Shown here piece after piece: positions 7,080-14,041 of a stretch of DNA of 24,690 bases. Location: positions 3,729-28,418 of IMG/VR virus record IMGVR_UViG_3300002514_000068; one strand, 5' to 3'. Under the pieces are notes generated by a model, which did not search any database, was not told the origin of the DNA, and worked only from the letters and a program-made list of their open reading frames with translations. The stretch comes from a virus. Position 1 is the first letter of the stretch. Each line of letters begins with the position of its first letter. The position numbers were made by a program, and so were the translations under genes.

Positions 7080-7108
7080 AATGTAACACACCTGATACGT
7101 TTTGTCAA
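7080..7108 (-). promoter_or_regulatory. Sigma70-like promoter
   Basis: On the minus strand the -35 box TTGACA (7108-7103, six of six) is followed after exactly 17 bases by TACATT (7085-7080, four of six). Transcription would begin near 7073, ahead of the gene starting at 7032. The -35 box includes the stop codon of the neck gene. This is one of only two true intergenic gaps in the window, and the 11-mer TTGACAAAACG within it recurs twice elsewhere. Confidence 0.7.
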
Positions 7109-7845
7109 GCCGCAAAGAATCCAGGAGGCTGGCGCGTGAGCTTCAGACGGTTGATGACTTCAGCCTTCAGGACATCTGCGTTCGCGAACAAGGTGTCCCC
7201 GTTCATGCTGATGGTGCCAGTTGCGCTGGGGAGTTCTGAGTACTTCGTGCGGATCATTCCGAGGGTTTCCAAGCACTCAGCATAGCAATACTTTCGCATC
7301 AGTCCGTAATCAGGACTGCGGAGCAGAGACACATCCACCTCAGACACTAGGTACCTGGTGAATGCCGACGTGCCCACCTGACCTTCGGTGGGGGTGATGA
7401 CCAGCTTCCTCTGGGCGTAGTCCCAGTACCAGTCTCGGTCGATCCCGAGAATGGTCTTGGCCATCTCTCGATATTGAAGCGCCTGCACCAGGTAGGAATA
7501 GCCACCACCGACCCCACTGCCGTCGATACGGTAGCCCCCGTAGATCCCAAAGCTCAAAGGACCGAGTTCCACTCCAGCCCAATTGAACTGGTCGTACAGG
7601 CCAGCCTGGTTCAGGGCGAATGACACCTCGACCACCTGCTCACAGTCAGCTGGCATGTCGAAATTGCCGCCCGCGTTGATACCGGTGACCTCGTGAGTCT
7701 TCGTCTGCCCTATGAACTCCTGGAAAACGCGCTTCGAATCATCGATCGCGTCGTCTATCTGGTCAGTGGTGAGTTCCACGCCCACCACTCCAGCCCCTAT
7801 CTTGCGCTGGCAGTAGCTAGTGAGATCCGCCTCTGACTGGGCCAT
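7105..7845 (-). CDS. Neck protein, T4 gp13-like
   Basis: The 246-aa protein starts at ATG 7845, four bases beyond the upstream stop. The pattern is typical of T4 gp13-type neck proteins, which join the filled head to the tail: an N-terminal helix that includes DQIDDAIDDSKRVFQEF, a Gly-rich middle (residues 95-120), then YWDYAQRKLVITP, YLVSEVDVSLLRSPDYGLMR and a closing helical region ending in a GTISMNGDTL turn and NRLKLTRQPPGFF. Length is a little below T4 gp13 (about 300). Position after the capsid protein and its accessory genes agrees with the role. Assignment is by pattern and context; a related connector protein of the same fold is the main alternative. Confidence 0.9.
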   Translation of the reverse strand: MAQSEADLTSYCQRKIGAGVVGVELTTDQIDDAIDDSKRVFQEFIGQTKTHEVTGINAGGNFDMPADCEQVVEVSFALNQAGLYDQFNWAGVELGPLSFGIYGGYRIDGSGVGGGYSYLVQALQYREMAKTILGIDRDWYWDYAQRKLVITPTEGQVGTSAFTRYLVSEVDVSLLRSPDYGLMRKYCYAECLETLGMIRTKYSELPSATGTISMNGDTLFANADVLKAEVINRLKLTRQPPGFFAA

Positions 7846-7848
7846 GAC

Positions 7849-8418
7849 TTACGCTCCAGACTTCTCCAGGACAGGTTTGATCGCCGTTTGGATCTCGACG
7901 ACCTTAGAGTAGATCTCACTGTGGGACACACCCGATGAGCGCATCGATGCCATCGCAGCCTCACTTACTGCTGCCATCACACGCTCGACCTGGCTGTCCT
8001 TCAGGATGCTGGGGTCCACTTCCGGCTTCTTAGGCTCAGCCTTATGCTTAGGCTCTGGTGGTACCTTCTCACCCTTCTCGTCCACCTTGATGGAATCATC
8101 CACCGCAGAGTCTTCCTTCTCGTCCTCTGCAACCGATTGCGCGTTGCGGTCGAACTGGAACTCGTCCGGGTCGATGACGTTGACATCGTCCTTCATCAGC
8201 ACGAACGAGTAGAGGTGGGTGTCGTAGATCCGATTCCCCACAGCCGACCTTGGATCGATGATCTCACGCAGCTGGACGGCCCCGTAGCTGTACACCGCTT
8301 GCACGATGCCAGTTGAAACCGGGTTTCCAGTCTTCGTCACCACCATGACCCGCTCACCGTCTTGGAGCGTGTTCGGGTCAACAGCCAGGCTCAGCACGTC
8401 TTCTGTGAGTGTTCCCAT
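7849..8418 (-). CDS. Probable virion-associated protein with acidic linker
   Basis: The 189-aa protein begins at ATG 8418, whose A is shared with the TGA of the upstream gene. Residues 1-95 look like a small beta domain (QDGERVMVVTKTGNPVSTGI, then YSYGAVQLREI), residues 96-135 are a charged Lys/Glu/Pro linker, and residues 136-189 are helical, ending LEKSGA. This layout, a small globular domain, a disordered linker and a helix, fits an accessory capsid or neck-region protein. It lies between the capsid and neck genes. No named family is recognised. Confidence 0.75.
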   Translation of the reverse strand: MGTLTEDVLSLAVDPNTLQDGERVMVVTKTGNPVSTGIVQAVYSYGAVQLREIIDPRSAVGNRIYDTHLYSFVLMKDDVNVIDPDEFQFDRNAQSVAEDEKEDSAVDDSIKVDEKGEKVPPEPKHKAEPKKPEVDPSILKDSQVERVMAAVSEAAMASMRSSGVSHSEIYSKVVEIQTAIKPVLEKSGA

Positions 8419-8882
8419 CAGCTTCTCTTCTTGGAAGACCTGGATTTCCTCGAGGTCGTTTTCTTAGCTGGAGCCTTTTTGGGTGCCCGCTTCCTTGGAG
8501 CATTCTTAGCTGGAGCTTTCTTCGCCTCAGGCTTCGGCTCTTCCTTGGCTGGAGTGGGCGGATCAAAAGCCTCGTTCTCTGGTGTAGACGGATCGTCTGG
8601 TCGGAAGGTCCCATCCTCCTCGCGCGCACGCACGGGCTCTGGTTCGGGCTCTGGCTCTGGCTCTGGTTTGGGTGCCGGGGGCAATGGTGGAGCCGGGGCT
8701 GGCTCAGGTTGCGCCTGAACAGGATCAGGAATGGCTTCACACGAAACGTGACCAGCATCAACAAACTGTCGCAGGAAGTCCTGATCCCGCCTGTTGTCGG
8801 TCACGAGGGTACCGATGGTCACCCTTCCCGCACTCAACTTTAACGTCAGCTGACCTTTCAGGGCAGTATACCGCATCTTCAT
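8418..8882 (-). CDS. Tripartite protein: small domain, Pro-Glu repeat, histone-like tail
   Basis: I start at ATG 8882, which has GGGAG six to seven bases upstream; a longer frame to 8957 would run through the hairpin behind the capsid gene. The 154 residues fall into three parts: a small beta domain (1-50), a proline/glutamate/alanine segment (51-120) with five consecutive PE pairs, and a Lys/Ala/Pro/Arg/Ser tail (121-154) of the type found in eukaryotic H1 and bacterial histone-like tails. Such a tail would bind DNA or an acidic surface. It follows the major capsid gene, so a decoration or DNA-contacting head protein is possible. The function is not known; the low-complexity part is unlikely to fold. 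Confidence 0.75.
   Translation of the reverse strand: MKMRYTALKGQLTLKLSAGRVTIGTLVTDNRRDQDFLRQFVDAGHVSCEAIPDPVQAQPEPAPAPPLPPAPKPEPEPEPEPEPVRAREEDGTFRPDDPSTPENEAFDPPTPAKEEPKPEAKKAPAKNAPRKRAPKKAPAKKTTSRKSRSSKKRS
8635..8670. repeat. Six-unit hexanucleotide repeat coding for Pro-Glu
   Basis: Six successive 6-bp units read GGCTCT, GGTTCG, GGCTCT, GGCTCT, GGCTCT, GGTTTG on the plus strand. On the coding strand they give alternating Glu and Pro codons. Gain or loss of units by slippage would keep the frame and only change linker length. Confidence 0.75.
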
Positions 8883-8898
8883 GACAACTCCCAACGTA

Positions 8899-8945
8899 AA
8901 CCGGGTCGATCCCGGTGTCCGCAGACTACCAGAACCGACCCGGTT
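8899..8945 (-). other. Hairpin after the major capsid gene
   Basis: AACCGGGTCG (8899-8908) and CGACCCGGTT (8936-8945) are perfect 10-bp inverted repeats around a 27-base loop, in the gap between the capsid gene stop and the next start. A competing hairpin, ACCGGG / CCCGGT with a TCGAT loop, lies at 8900-8916, so the left arm can pair in two ways. No run of T follows on the coding strand, so it is not a standard terminator. It may stabilise the capsid message or reduce read-through. Confidence 0.6.
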
Positions 8946-8966
8946 CGACCAAGGCACCTTCAGCTA

Positions 8967-10607
8967 CTACCCGAGGATGGCGGGCAGACCTTGGACAAGG
9001 ATAGTCCCGTAGTACTCAGCACGAAGCATCTGCTTCGCATACCGAGTCCTCAGACCCTTACGGAACGTGAAGTCGTCCGGGTCCAGGAACGTGGGAGTGA
9101 CCTGGAGCGGAATGTACGGTGCGTACACATAACCCGCGTCGAGGAAACTCGATCCCTTGAGACCAACCAGGATCCGCTTGGTCGTGGCCACGCCACCCAC
9201 ACCCTGCGAGTCCATGAACGGATCCTGATAGACGGCGAACTTGTTGAGCAGAGTGCCGAGACGCTGCACACCGAAGTTGCTGTTCATCGGCCCATAGCTC
9301 GGTGAGACAGGCTGTGTCTCGATCTGATTGATGTTCATGAAGTCGCCGTGAGTGGTCAGCTGAGCGAACAGCGCACCAATTTCGGGCGGAACAACAAGGA
9401 AGTTCGCCGGGGCACGCATGGAACCCGAGTGAATCTTCGAACTCATCGAGGAGATCGCGGTCAGCAGATCGCGGATCGCGCTCAATGAATCATTCTGGGT
9501 GTTGGCAACCCAGCCAAGAGGCTGAGCAGCAGACACGTCGTATGTAAAGCTCCACCGGGCACCGGTGATGAGATCGTCGATGATCTCACGGTCGAGTTCC
9601 AGGGCGATCTCGTTGGAGATGCCTGCAACCAACTCGGTCTCGGCGTTCAGACCGTGGAATGCCCGAAGGTCATCCACTGCCTCGGCAGACCAGCGAGCCT
9701 TGAGCTTCCTGGTGATCGCCGTGACGGTCGTCAGCGTGATGTCGATGTTGACTTCAGGGATAGCTGCCTGCTGTCCGAGAGTCATGTTGAAGGTCGTGGA
9801 GTCCACGCCCGCGCCCGGTGCCGTCGTGTTCGCGACAAGCTCCGAGTTGTAGAAGTACGTCGCCGTGATCGCATTGGCACCACCGGCTGGGAGATTCCCT
9901 GCGAGCAGGCCACCGACGTTCAACGTCCACGCGCCCGTCACGTAATTGATCGTACCAACGGCAGTTCCAACGTCAGCAGGGAACGAAGGCGCGGTTGCAA
10001 CCGCCAGGATGCCCGCTCCGTTGTCCGTGATCGTCACCGTTGTAGCGGTGGCGTCGAGATAACTGAAGGTCGTGAGTTGACCCTTGGTGTCATCCCTTGG
10101 GGCAACAGGCAACCAGCTGAACGGGGTGCGGTCAGTCGGGTTGACAGCGTTGTCCCATTGAGTGTTCGCGAGAGGCGTCAGGACCTTGGTCTCAAAGTCG
10201 ATGAACTCGCTGGAGTACCACTCGCTGAACGTCTGAATGAGGTTCTGGTTGGCAGTGATGTTGCCCTTGGTGTTCCCGTACTTGTACTCGTAGGTGAAGA
10301 TTCCACCCACAGGGGCCGTCATCGGCTGCACCGAGACAATCTGATTGGCGATGAGGTTCGGGAAGACGCGACGCAGAATCGGGAAGATGTACTTAGTGAA
10401 CGAGCCGACGCCCGTACTCAGGGTCTCCTCATTCAAGCCACGCAGATGATCCATCTGGTTCTCGAAAAGGATGCCCATCACGCCACGCTGGTAGGGGTTC
10501 TGGATGCCCTCAAGCATCGGTCCCCACTTTGTGGATACGGCATTTACAAAGGAGGTGTCCACGGCTGTCCGTGCCCCACCATTCTCGAGAAGTTTTCGCG
10601 CTTCCAT
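8967..10607 (-). CDS. Major capsid protein, T4 gp23-like
   Basis: The 546-aa protein starts at ATG 10607 with AGGAG eight bases upstream. It is the HK97-fold subunit of the shell in the T4 gp23 group. Near residues 70-115, TKYIFPILRRVFPNLIANQI and VSVQPMTAPVGGIFTYEYKYG match the conserved early region of gp23 relatives. Residues 190-275 are Ala/Thr/Gly-rich and look like an inserted surface domain. Residues 345-546 contain the remaining core, including PANFLVVPPEIGALF. Candidate prohead-protease sites near the N-terminus are L-F-E49 and L-N-E60, close to where T4 gp23 loses 65 residues. The gene directly follows the protease/scaffold gene, as in T4. Identity as capsid protein is secure; the cleavage site is inferred. 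Confidence 0.95.
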   Translation of the reverse strand: MEARKLLENGGARTAVDTSFVNAVSTKWGPMLEGIQNPYQRGVMGILFENQMDHLRGLNEETLSTGVGSFTKYIFPILRRVFPNLIANQIVSVQPMTAPVGGIFTYEYKYGNTKGNITANQNLIQTFSEWYSSEFIDFETKVLTPLANTQWDNAVNPTDRTPFSWLPVAPRDDTKGQLTTFSYLDATATTVTITDNGAGILAVATAPSFPADVGTAVGTINYVTGAWTLNVGGLLAGNLPAGGANAITATYFYNSELVANTTAPGAGVDSTTFNMTLGQQAAIPEVNIDITLTTVTAITRKLKARWSAEAVDDLRAFHGLNAETELVAGISNEIALELDREIIDDLITGARWSFTYDVSAAQPLGWVANTQNDSLSAIRDLLTAISSMSSKIHSGSMRAPANFLVVPPEIGALFAQLTTHGDFMNINQIETQPVSPSYGPMNSNFGVQRLGTLLNKFAVYQDPFMDSQGVGGVATTKRILVGLKGSSFLDAGYVYAPYIPLQVTPTFLDPDDFTFRKGLRTRYAKQMLRAEYYGTILVQGLPAILG

Positions 10608-10622
10608 GAGTTATCTCCTGAC

Positions 10623-12191
10623 TCAGTGCTTGTTGATCCCTGCGAGCGACCGGAAGTCACCCATGCTCATGTCACCAAATACGGATGCTGGACCGGCTTG
10701 TCGAGAATCATCTTCATTTAACGCTTCTGGCGTTTCTCGTGCCGCTCCGCGCAATCGATTGCGTATGCCTTCCAGGGACGAATCACGCATGGTCTTGCGT
10801 CCCGTCGTCCGTACGATCTTATCGACTGACTGCTCATCCGAAGCGCCCTCAAGGAGGTCCATGAGCCTGCTGGAGTTCGTAAACCCACGCGCCTTCTCAT
10901 TCTTGTACGCGCGCAAGGACGCCTCTTCTGCCAGTTCGCTGTTGCGAAGTGCCTCGGTGCGATAGTCCTCGCTGAGGTCCAACGCCTCATCCAACTTGGA
11001 CTTGAGAGACTTGATCTGGCGTCGGAGATTCTTCCGATCTGATTTCAGGTTGCTCAGCACACTTGCCTGCTCGTCGAGTTGAGCCTGCACCGTGGCGAGT
11101 TCATGATTGTCGTGCTCCTCAGCGAGACCTTCCATCTCACCCTTGAGGACCTCTACCCGGTCCCGAAGCTCTTCCAGGTCCTCGTAGCTTCCAGGATCTC
11201 CAATCAACTCGACGATCATGTCGTGTCGCGGATGACCCCCGATCGACTGCTCCAGCTGAGCACGGAAGATCGCCTGGCGCGCAACGCCCTTAGCCCGATC
11301 CATCTCCTCAGAGATCTTGGCAATCTCAAGGTCCTTGGCTTTGAGAGCATCCTTAGTCGCCTGAACGTCGCTGTTCTCTTCCTGGCGATAGTCGGAGACC
11401 ATCGATGCAATCTGAGCCAGCACAGCCTTGGATCCAGCGACATCCGGGTCCTCACACAGCTGCTCACGCACGGTGGCTTCCACCTCTTCCCGAAGCAGGG
11501 TCATGCGATCCACCAGGAGACGACCGAACTCATCACGGAGTTCGTCCTTCGCCTTGGCTCGCTCTACGACGAGCATGTCGTTCAGAGCGGTCTCGACCTT
11601 GTCTCGCTCGTCCTTGCGGAGTTCCTCAGCGAGGTCTGGAAAGGATTCCTCGAGAGACGCAGCGCAGAATATGTTGTCGTCTACGTCCTCAGTGAAGATG
11701 CCTGGGTAGGCCGACTTCATCGCTGGATCGGCGACAAAATCGAAGGTGCGGAGCATGAAGTCCTCACCGACGACCTGCTGACCAGCCTGTCCCTGCTTCG
11801 TTGAGCCAAAGCCACGGGAACTGACACCAACCTCGGCGTTCGCGTCGAGGATTGCCTTGAGGGTGCGACCATTGGGAGTGTCCAGGATCTCAGCCTCACC
11901 CATGACCACGCCATCACCGTCGATCGTCAACTTCGTGATCACATGACTCGCGCGCGTGAGCTTTGTCTTTCCGTCTGCTGGGTGGTCAAGCTCACCAAAA
12001 ACTCGGCGTTTACCAACATTCTCCTGGAGCTTCTTGATCTCACGCTCGTAGATAGGTCTCGGGTAGACGCGACCATTCTGAGTCGCAAGGTCCGCTCGGC
12101 CAAACTCGCCTCGCGCTACCGTCTTTCCGTTCGCGCCCTCGTCAAGCGAGAGACGAATCGGGAAGGCATCCATCAACAGTGTCTTGGTCAT
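10623..12191 (-). CDS. Prohead protease (gp21-like) fused to scaffold-like coiled coil
   Basis: The 522-aa protein starts at ATG 12191 with GGAAG five bases upstream. Residues 1-165 are a herpesvirus/T4-type prohead serine protease: H70 in GELDHP, the SHVITK strand, ILDTPNGRT, and S124/S125 in GVSSRGFGS. Such enzymes cut head proteins after (L/I)-x-E during maturation. Residues 180-435 are highly charged and helical (for example QLDEQASVLSNLKSDRKNLR) and look like a coiled-coil core scaffold, which in T4 is the separate protein gp22. Residues 436-522 form a mixed tail ending FRSLAGINKH. Fusion of protease and scaffold in one chain parallels lambda C/Nu3 and herpesvirus UL26. I saw no strong internal ribosome site that would make the scaffold part separately. 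Usual gp21 length is about 212. Confidence 0.93.
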   Translation of the reverse strand: MTKTLLMDAFPIRLSLDEGANGKTVARGEFGRADLATQNGRVYPRPIYEREIKKLQENVGKRRVFGELDHPADGKTKLTRASHVITKLTIDGDGVVMGEAEILDTPNGRTLKAILDANAEVGVSSRGFGSTKQGQAGQQVVGEDFMLRTFDFVADPAMKSAYPGIFTEDVDDNIFCAASLEESFPDLAEELRKDERDKVETALNDMLVVERAKAKDELRDEFGRLLVDRMTLLREEVEATVREQLCEDPDVAGSKAVLAQIASMVSDYRQEENSDVQATKDALKAKDLEIAKISEEMDRAKGVARQAIFRAQLEQSIGGHPRHDMIVELIGDPGSYEDLEELRDRVEVLKGEMEGLAEEHDNHELATVQAQLDEQASVLSNLKSDRKNLRRQIKSLKSKLDEALDLSEDYRTEALRNSELAEEASLRAYKNEKARGFTNSSRLMDLLEGASDEQSVDKIVRTTGRKTMRDSSLEGIRNRLRGAARETPEALNEDDSRQAGPASVFGDMSMGDFRSLAGINKH

Positions 12192-12394
12192 GCTTTCTTC
12201 CAGAACTTTGGCTTGAGCGGGGTTCGATCGTTGTGAAAGTAACCCAACTCAGTCCTTCGCTTGTGCTTCTTGCCTACCTTCCGGCTTGTCTTCTTCCCGC
12301 CAGGGTTCAGCGCCCCTTTGAGTGAGACGAGCCCCGCAAGTTCGCGACGACCGCTGGAGTAAGCGGTGCGCCTCTTGCGGGGCTCTTCCGTCAG
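12188..12394 (-). CDS. -1 frame extension of the core-like protein (68 codons)
   Basis: Reading on from the GGGAAAC heptamer in the -1 frame gives 68 codons before a TGA at 12190-12188. The peptide begins LTEEPRKRRTAYSSGRRELA and ends LKPKFWKKA; it is strongly basic, with KKTSRKVGKKHKRR in the middle. There is no ATG, GTG or suitably placed TTG in this frame, so it is most simply made by frameshifting from the gene that ends at 12391, giving a fusion of about 351 residues. A CTG at 12394, overlapping the TGA as CTGA behind a GAGG, is the alternative start for a free small basic protein. The final TGA overlaps the ATG of the protease gene, so ribosomes reading this frame end exactly at the next start. 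The frame has no stop and its amino-acid content matches the basic middle of the core protein, which supports real coding. Confidence 0.8.
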   Translation of the reverse strand: MTEEPRKRRTAYSSGRRELAGLVSLKGALNPGGKKTSRKVGKKHKRRTELGYFHNDRTPLKPKFWKKA

Positions 12395-12400
12395 TTTCCC
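12329..12400 (-). promoter_or_regulatory. -1 programmed ribosomal frameshift signal
   Basis: The coding strand has the slippery heptamer G-GGA-AAC at 12400-12394 in the correct zero-frame phase (last base of GAG, then GGA and AAC). The TGA stop follows at once. Eight bases after the heptamer, GAGCCCCGCAAG (12385-12374) pairs perfectly with CTTGCGGGGCTC (12340-12329). Inside the 33-base loop, ACCGCT (12367-12362) pairs with AGCGGT (12355-12350) around TACTCC. Heptamer, spacer of 5-9 and strong stem are the three known parts of -1 frameshift signals; lambda G-GT uses the close heptamer GGGAAAG. Confidence 0.85.
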
Positions 12401-13242
12401 TCAGTGTCCTCAATCTCTTCCAGGCACCGCTTGATCAGGTTCAGTGTGGGCCGGACTGCCGCGTCGAAGTCTTCTTCGCTCTCGTAGAGTCCTATGGTCA
12501 GGCTCTCAAAGCTCTCGCCAAGCACCTCATCGACGGCAACATCGTCGATCCACTCACTGATCAGGTCCATCACTCGACCGATTCGCTCGATGGTCTCAGC
12601 GAAGTCACCGTGATCGGTGTTCTCACTGAGAGACAGGGAGCGAAGCTCGTCAGCTAGACCAGTGTCCGTGGACAAGCCCCGACGTTTTCGGCGTCGGGCA
12701 AGGGTCTTGCCCCTGGTGCGAGCATACCTATCAGCTTTCGCCCCACCGGCACCGCGCATGTGGATCTCGCGCTTACGCTTCTTCTTCCTGCTTTCCCCAG
12801 CCGTGTACTTCTTGATCTTGCCCTTTACCGTATGGTAACCGGCTTGAGCCCGACGCAGGAACCCGCCCGTAGTCTTCTTGAGCTTCGCCCATCGAGCCTC
12901 CAGGAGATGAACTTCTTCCTCGGTGAGGGCTGGATTCATCACCAGCCTGTCCAAGCCCTCAAGGATGGCTTCAAGGTCTTCGTCTGAGAGACTCTCAAGG
13001 TCCAGGGCCTCAAGACGGTCCAGTAGTGTGTGATTGACGTATGGCGAGTTCAGAGGATCTTCCTCCTCAGCCACTTCCACGGGCTCGTCCTGCATCTTCG
13101 ACTTGAAGAGTTCGCCAGAGAAGAAAGCTCCCCCGTCGCTGCCCTCAGACAGGACCTTCAAATGGCTGGATGGTGCCACGCCGAGGGACTTCAATTCCTC
13201 GTCGAGGTCGGTATTCACTACTCGATTGGTGATGAGTGACAT
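12391..13242 (-). CDS. Charged prohead core-like protein, frameshift zero-frame product
   Basis: I start at ATG 13242, with GGGAG six bases upstream; the frame extends to 13332 but would run into the upstream gene. The 283 residues divide into an acidic helical part (1-115, for example LDRLEALDLESLSDEDLEAI), a very basic part (119-190, with SRKKKRKREIHMRG and LARRRKRRGL) and a second acidic helical part (195-283, ending EEIEDTEGN). The place between portal and protease, and the charge pattern, fit a prohead core component comparable to T4 gp67/gp68, though I see no direct match. L-D-E15 near the N-terminus is a possible prohead-protease site. The stop sits on a -1 frameshift signal, so a longer, basic-tailed form is also expected. 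Confidence 0.85.
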   Translation of the reverse strand: MSLITNRVVNTDLDEELKSLGVAPSSHLKVLSEGSDGGAFFSGELFKSKMQDEPVEVAEEEDPLNSPYVNHTLLDRLEALDLESLSDEDLEAILEGLDRLVMNPALTEEEVHLLEARWAKLKKTTGGFLRRAQAGYHTVKGKIKKYTAGESRKKKRKREIHMRGAGGAKADRYARTRGKTLARRRKRRGLSTDTGLADELRSLSLSENTDHGDFAETIERIGRVMDLISEWIDDVAVDEVLGESFESLTIGLYESEEDFDAAVRPTLNLIKRCLEEIEDTEGN

Positions 13243-13252
13243 CGAATTCTCC

Positions 13253-14041
13253 CTAGTCGTCGATGGAAATGTACTCGGCCATGACCAAGAGGTCGCGCAT
13301 ACGATCGCACGACCTATCCAAGATTGTTGCAAATTCCTTCATGTGAACTGTTCCACACGTCTCTTTCAAACCTGTCAGAGCCTCTCTGAGGTTCTGAGCA
13401 TCGTCGATCAAAGAGGATCCGAACCCCTCTTCGCTCGAGTCGGTTGAGTCTATTGCGTCCGCTACCTCTGTGGCAAGAGAACAAATCGTGTCAACCACTT
13501 CGATCATCTGAGCACGATATTCCTGGCAGTCTCCACGCAGCCGCGAGAAACGACGGGACGGAACTTTGCCCTCAGTCACACCCAGCTTGCCGTGGCAAGC
13601 CTTGCGGACATCAGCCCGATTCTCAGCGTAATACAGACTCCACTCCCGGTCCCCGGTGGCGCTCTCGCCAAGGGCGATGTAGTCGGTCGCAAAGTAGGTG
13701 TCGTCTGTCTTCACCAGAGGTACCAATCCACTCAGGTTGACGGGTGCGCCCTCCCAGATGGCGTCAACAGCACTCAGAATAGACCTGCCAAGCACAAAGT
13801 TGAGATTCGACTCGTCGTGACTCTTGATTCCAGCACTGGCTTCATCACCGAACTCAATGCCGTCATCACCTTTTGTCCAGGAACGGTTGAAGATCCCGCC
13901 CTCACGCTCGTACACCACCCGGTCAGGGAAGGTCGCGATGGTCACTGTTCCATGTGGCATCGCAGCGTCCACTTGCGCGGATTGGTGCTCGTAGCTGCCT
14001 GCCAATGCCTGGCTCAATTCATGGGTGTCGATAAAGCTCAT
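13253..14041 (-). CDS. Unknown 262-aa protein between portal and core genes
   Basis: The start is ATG 14041, overlapping the portal stop as ATGA. Residues 25-150 look like a beta-rich domain (HGTVTIATFPDRVVYEREGG, then an acidic loop with WTKGDDGIEFGDEASAG), and residues 165-262 are helical with four of the protein's five cysteines (for example MIEVVDTICSLATEVADAI). No signal peptide or membrane segment is visible. Its position in the portal-core interval, where T4 has small core genes, makes a head-assembly role likely, but no family is recognised and T4 has no clear counterpart of this size. Coding is secure. Confidence 0.85.
   Translation of the reverse strand: MSFIDTHELSQALAGSYEHQSAQVDAAMPHGTVTIATFPDRVVYEREGGIFNRSWTKGDDGIEFGDEASAGIKSHDESNLNFVLGRSILSAVDAIWEGAPVNLSGLVPLVKTDDTYFATDYIALGESATGDREWSLYYAENRADVRKACHGKLGVTEGKVPSRRFSRLRGDCQEYRAQMIEVVDTICSLATEVADAIDSTDSSEEGFGSSLIDDAQNLREALTGLKETCGTVHMKEFATILDRSCDRMRDLLVMAEYISIDD

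Noticed and set aside
9654-10721. A 355-codon open frame on the plus strand opposite the capsid gene
   Set aside because: It is the antisense shadow of the strongly supported major capsid gene; its protein is Arg/Val/Asp-rich without a recognisable domain, and no plus-strand gene is supported elsewhere.
12329-12385. The 12-bp inverted repeat as a transcription terminator
   Set aside because: Neither strand has a T run after the stem, it lies inside an open -1 frame, and its distance from the GGGAAAC heptamer fits a frameshift stimulator better.
12391-13332. Start of the core-like gene at 13332
   Set aside because: The first 30 residues would be Trp/Ser/Thr-rich shadow of the upstream gene; ATG 13242 has a good GGGAG site.
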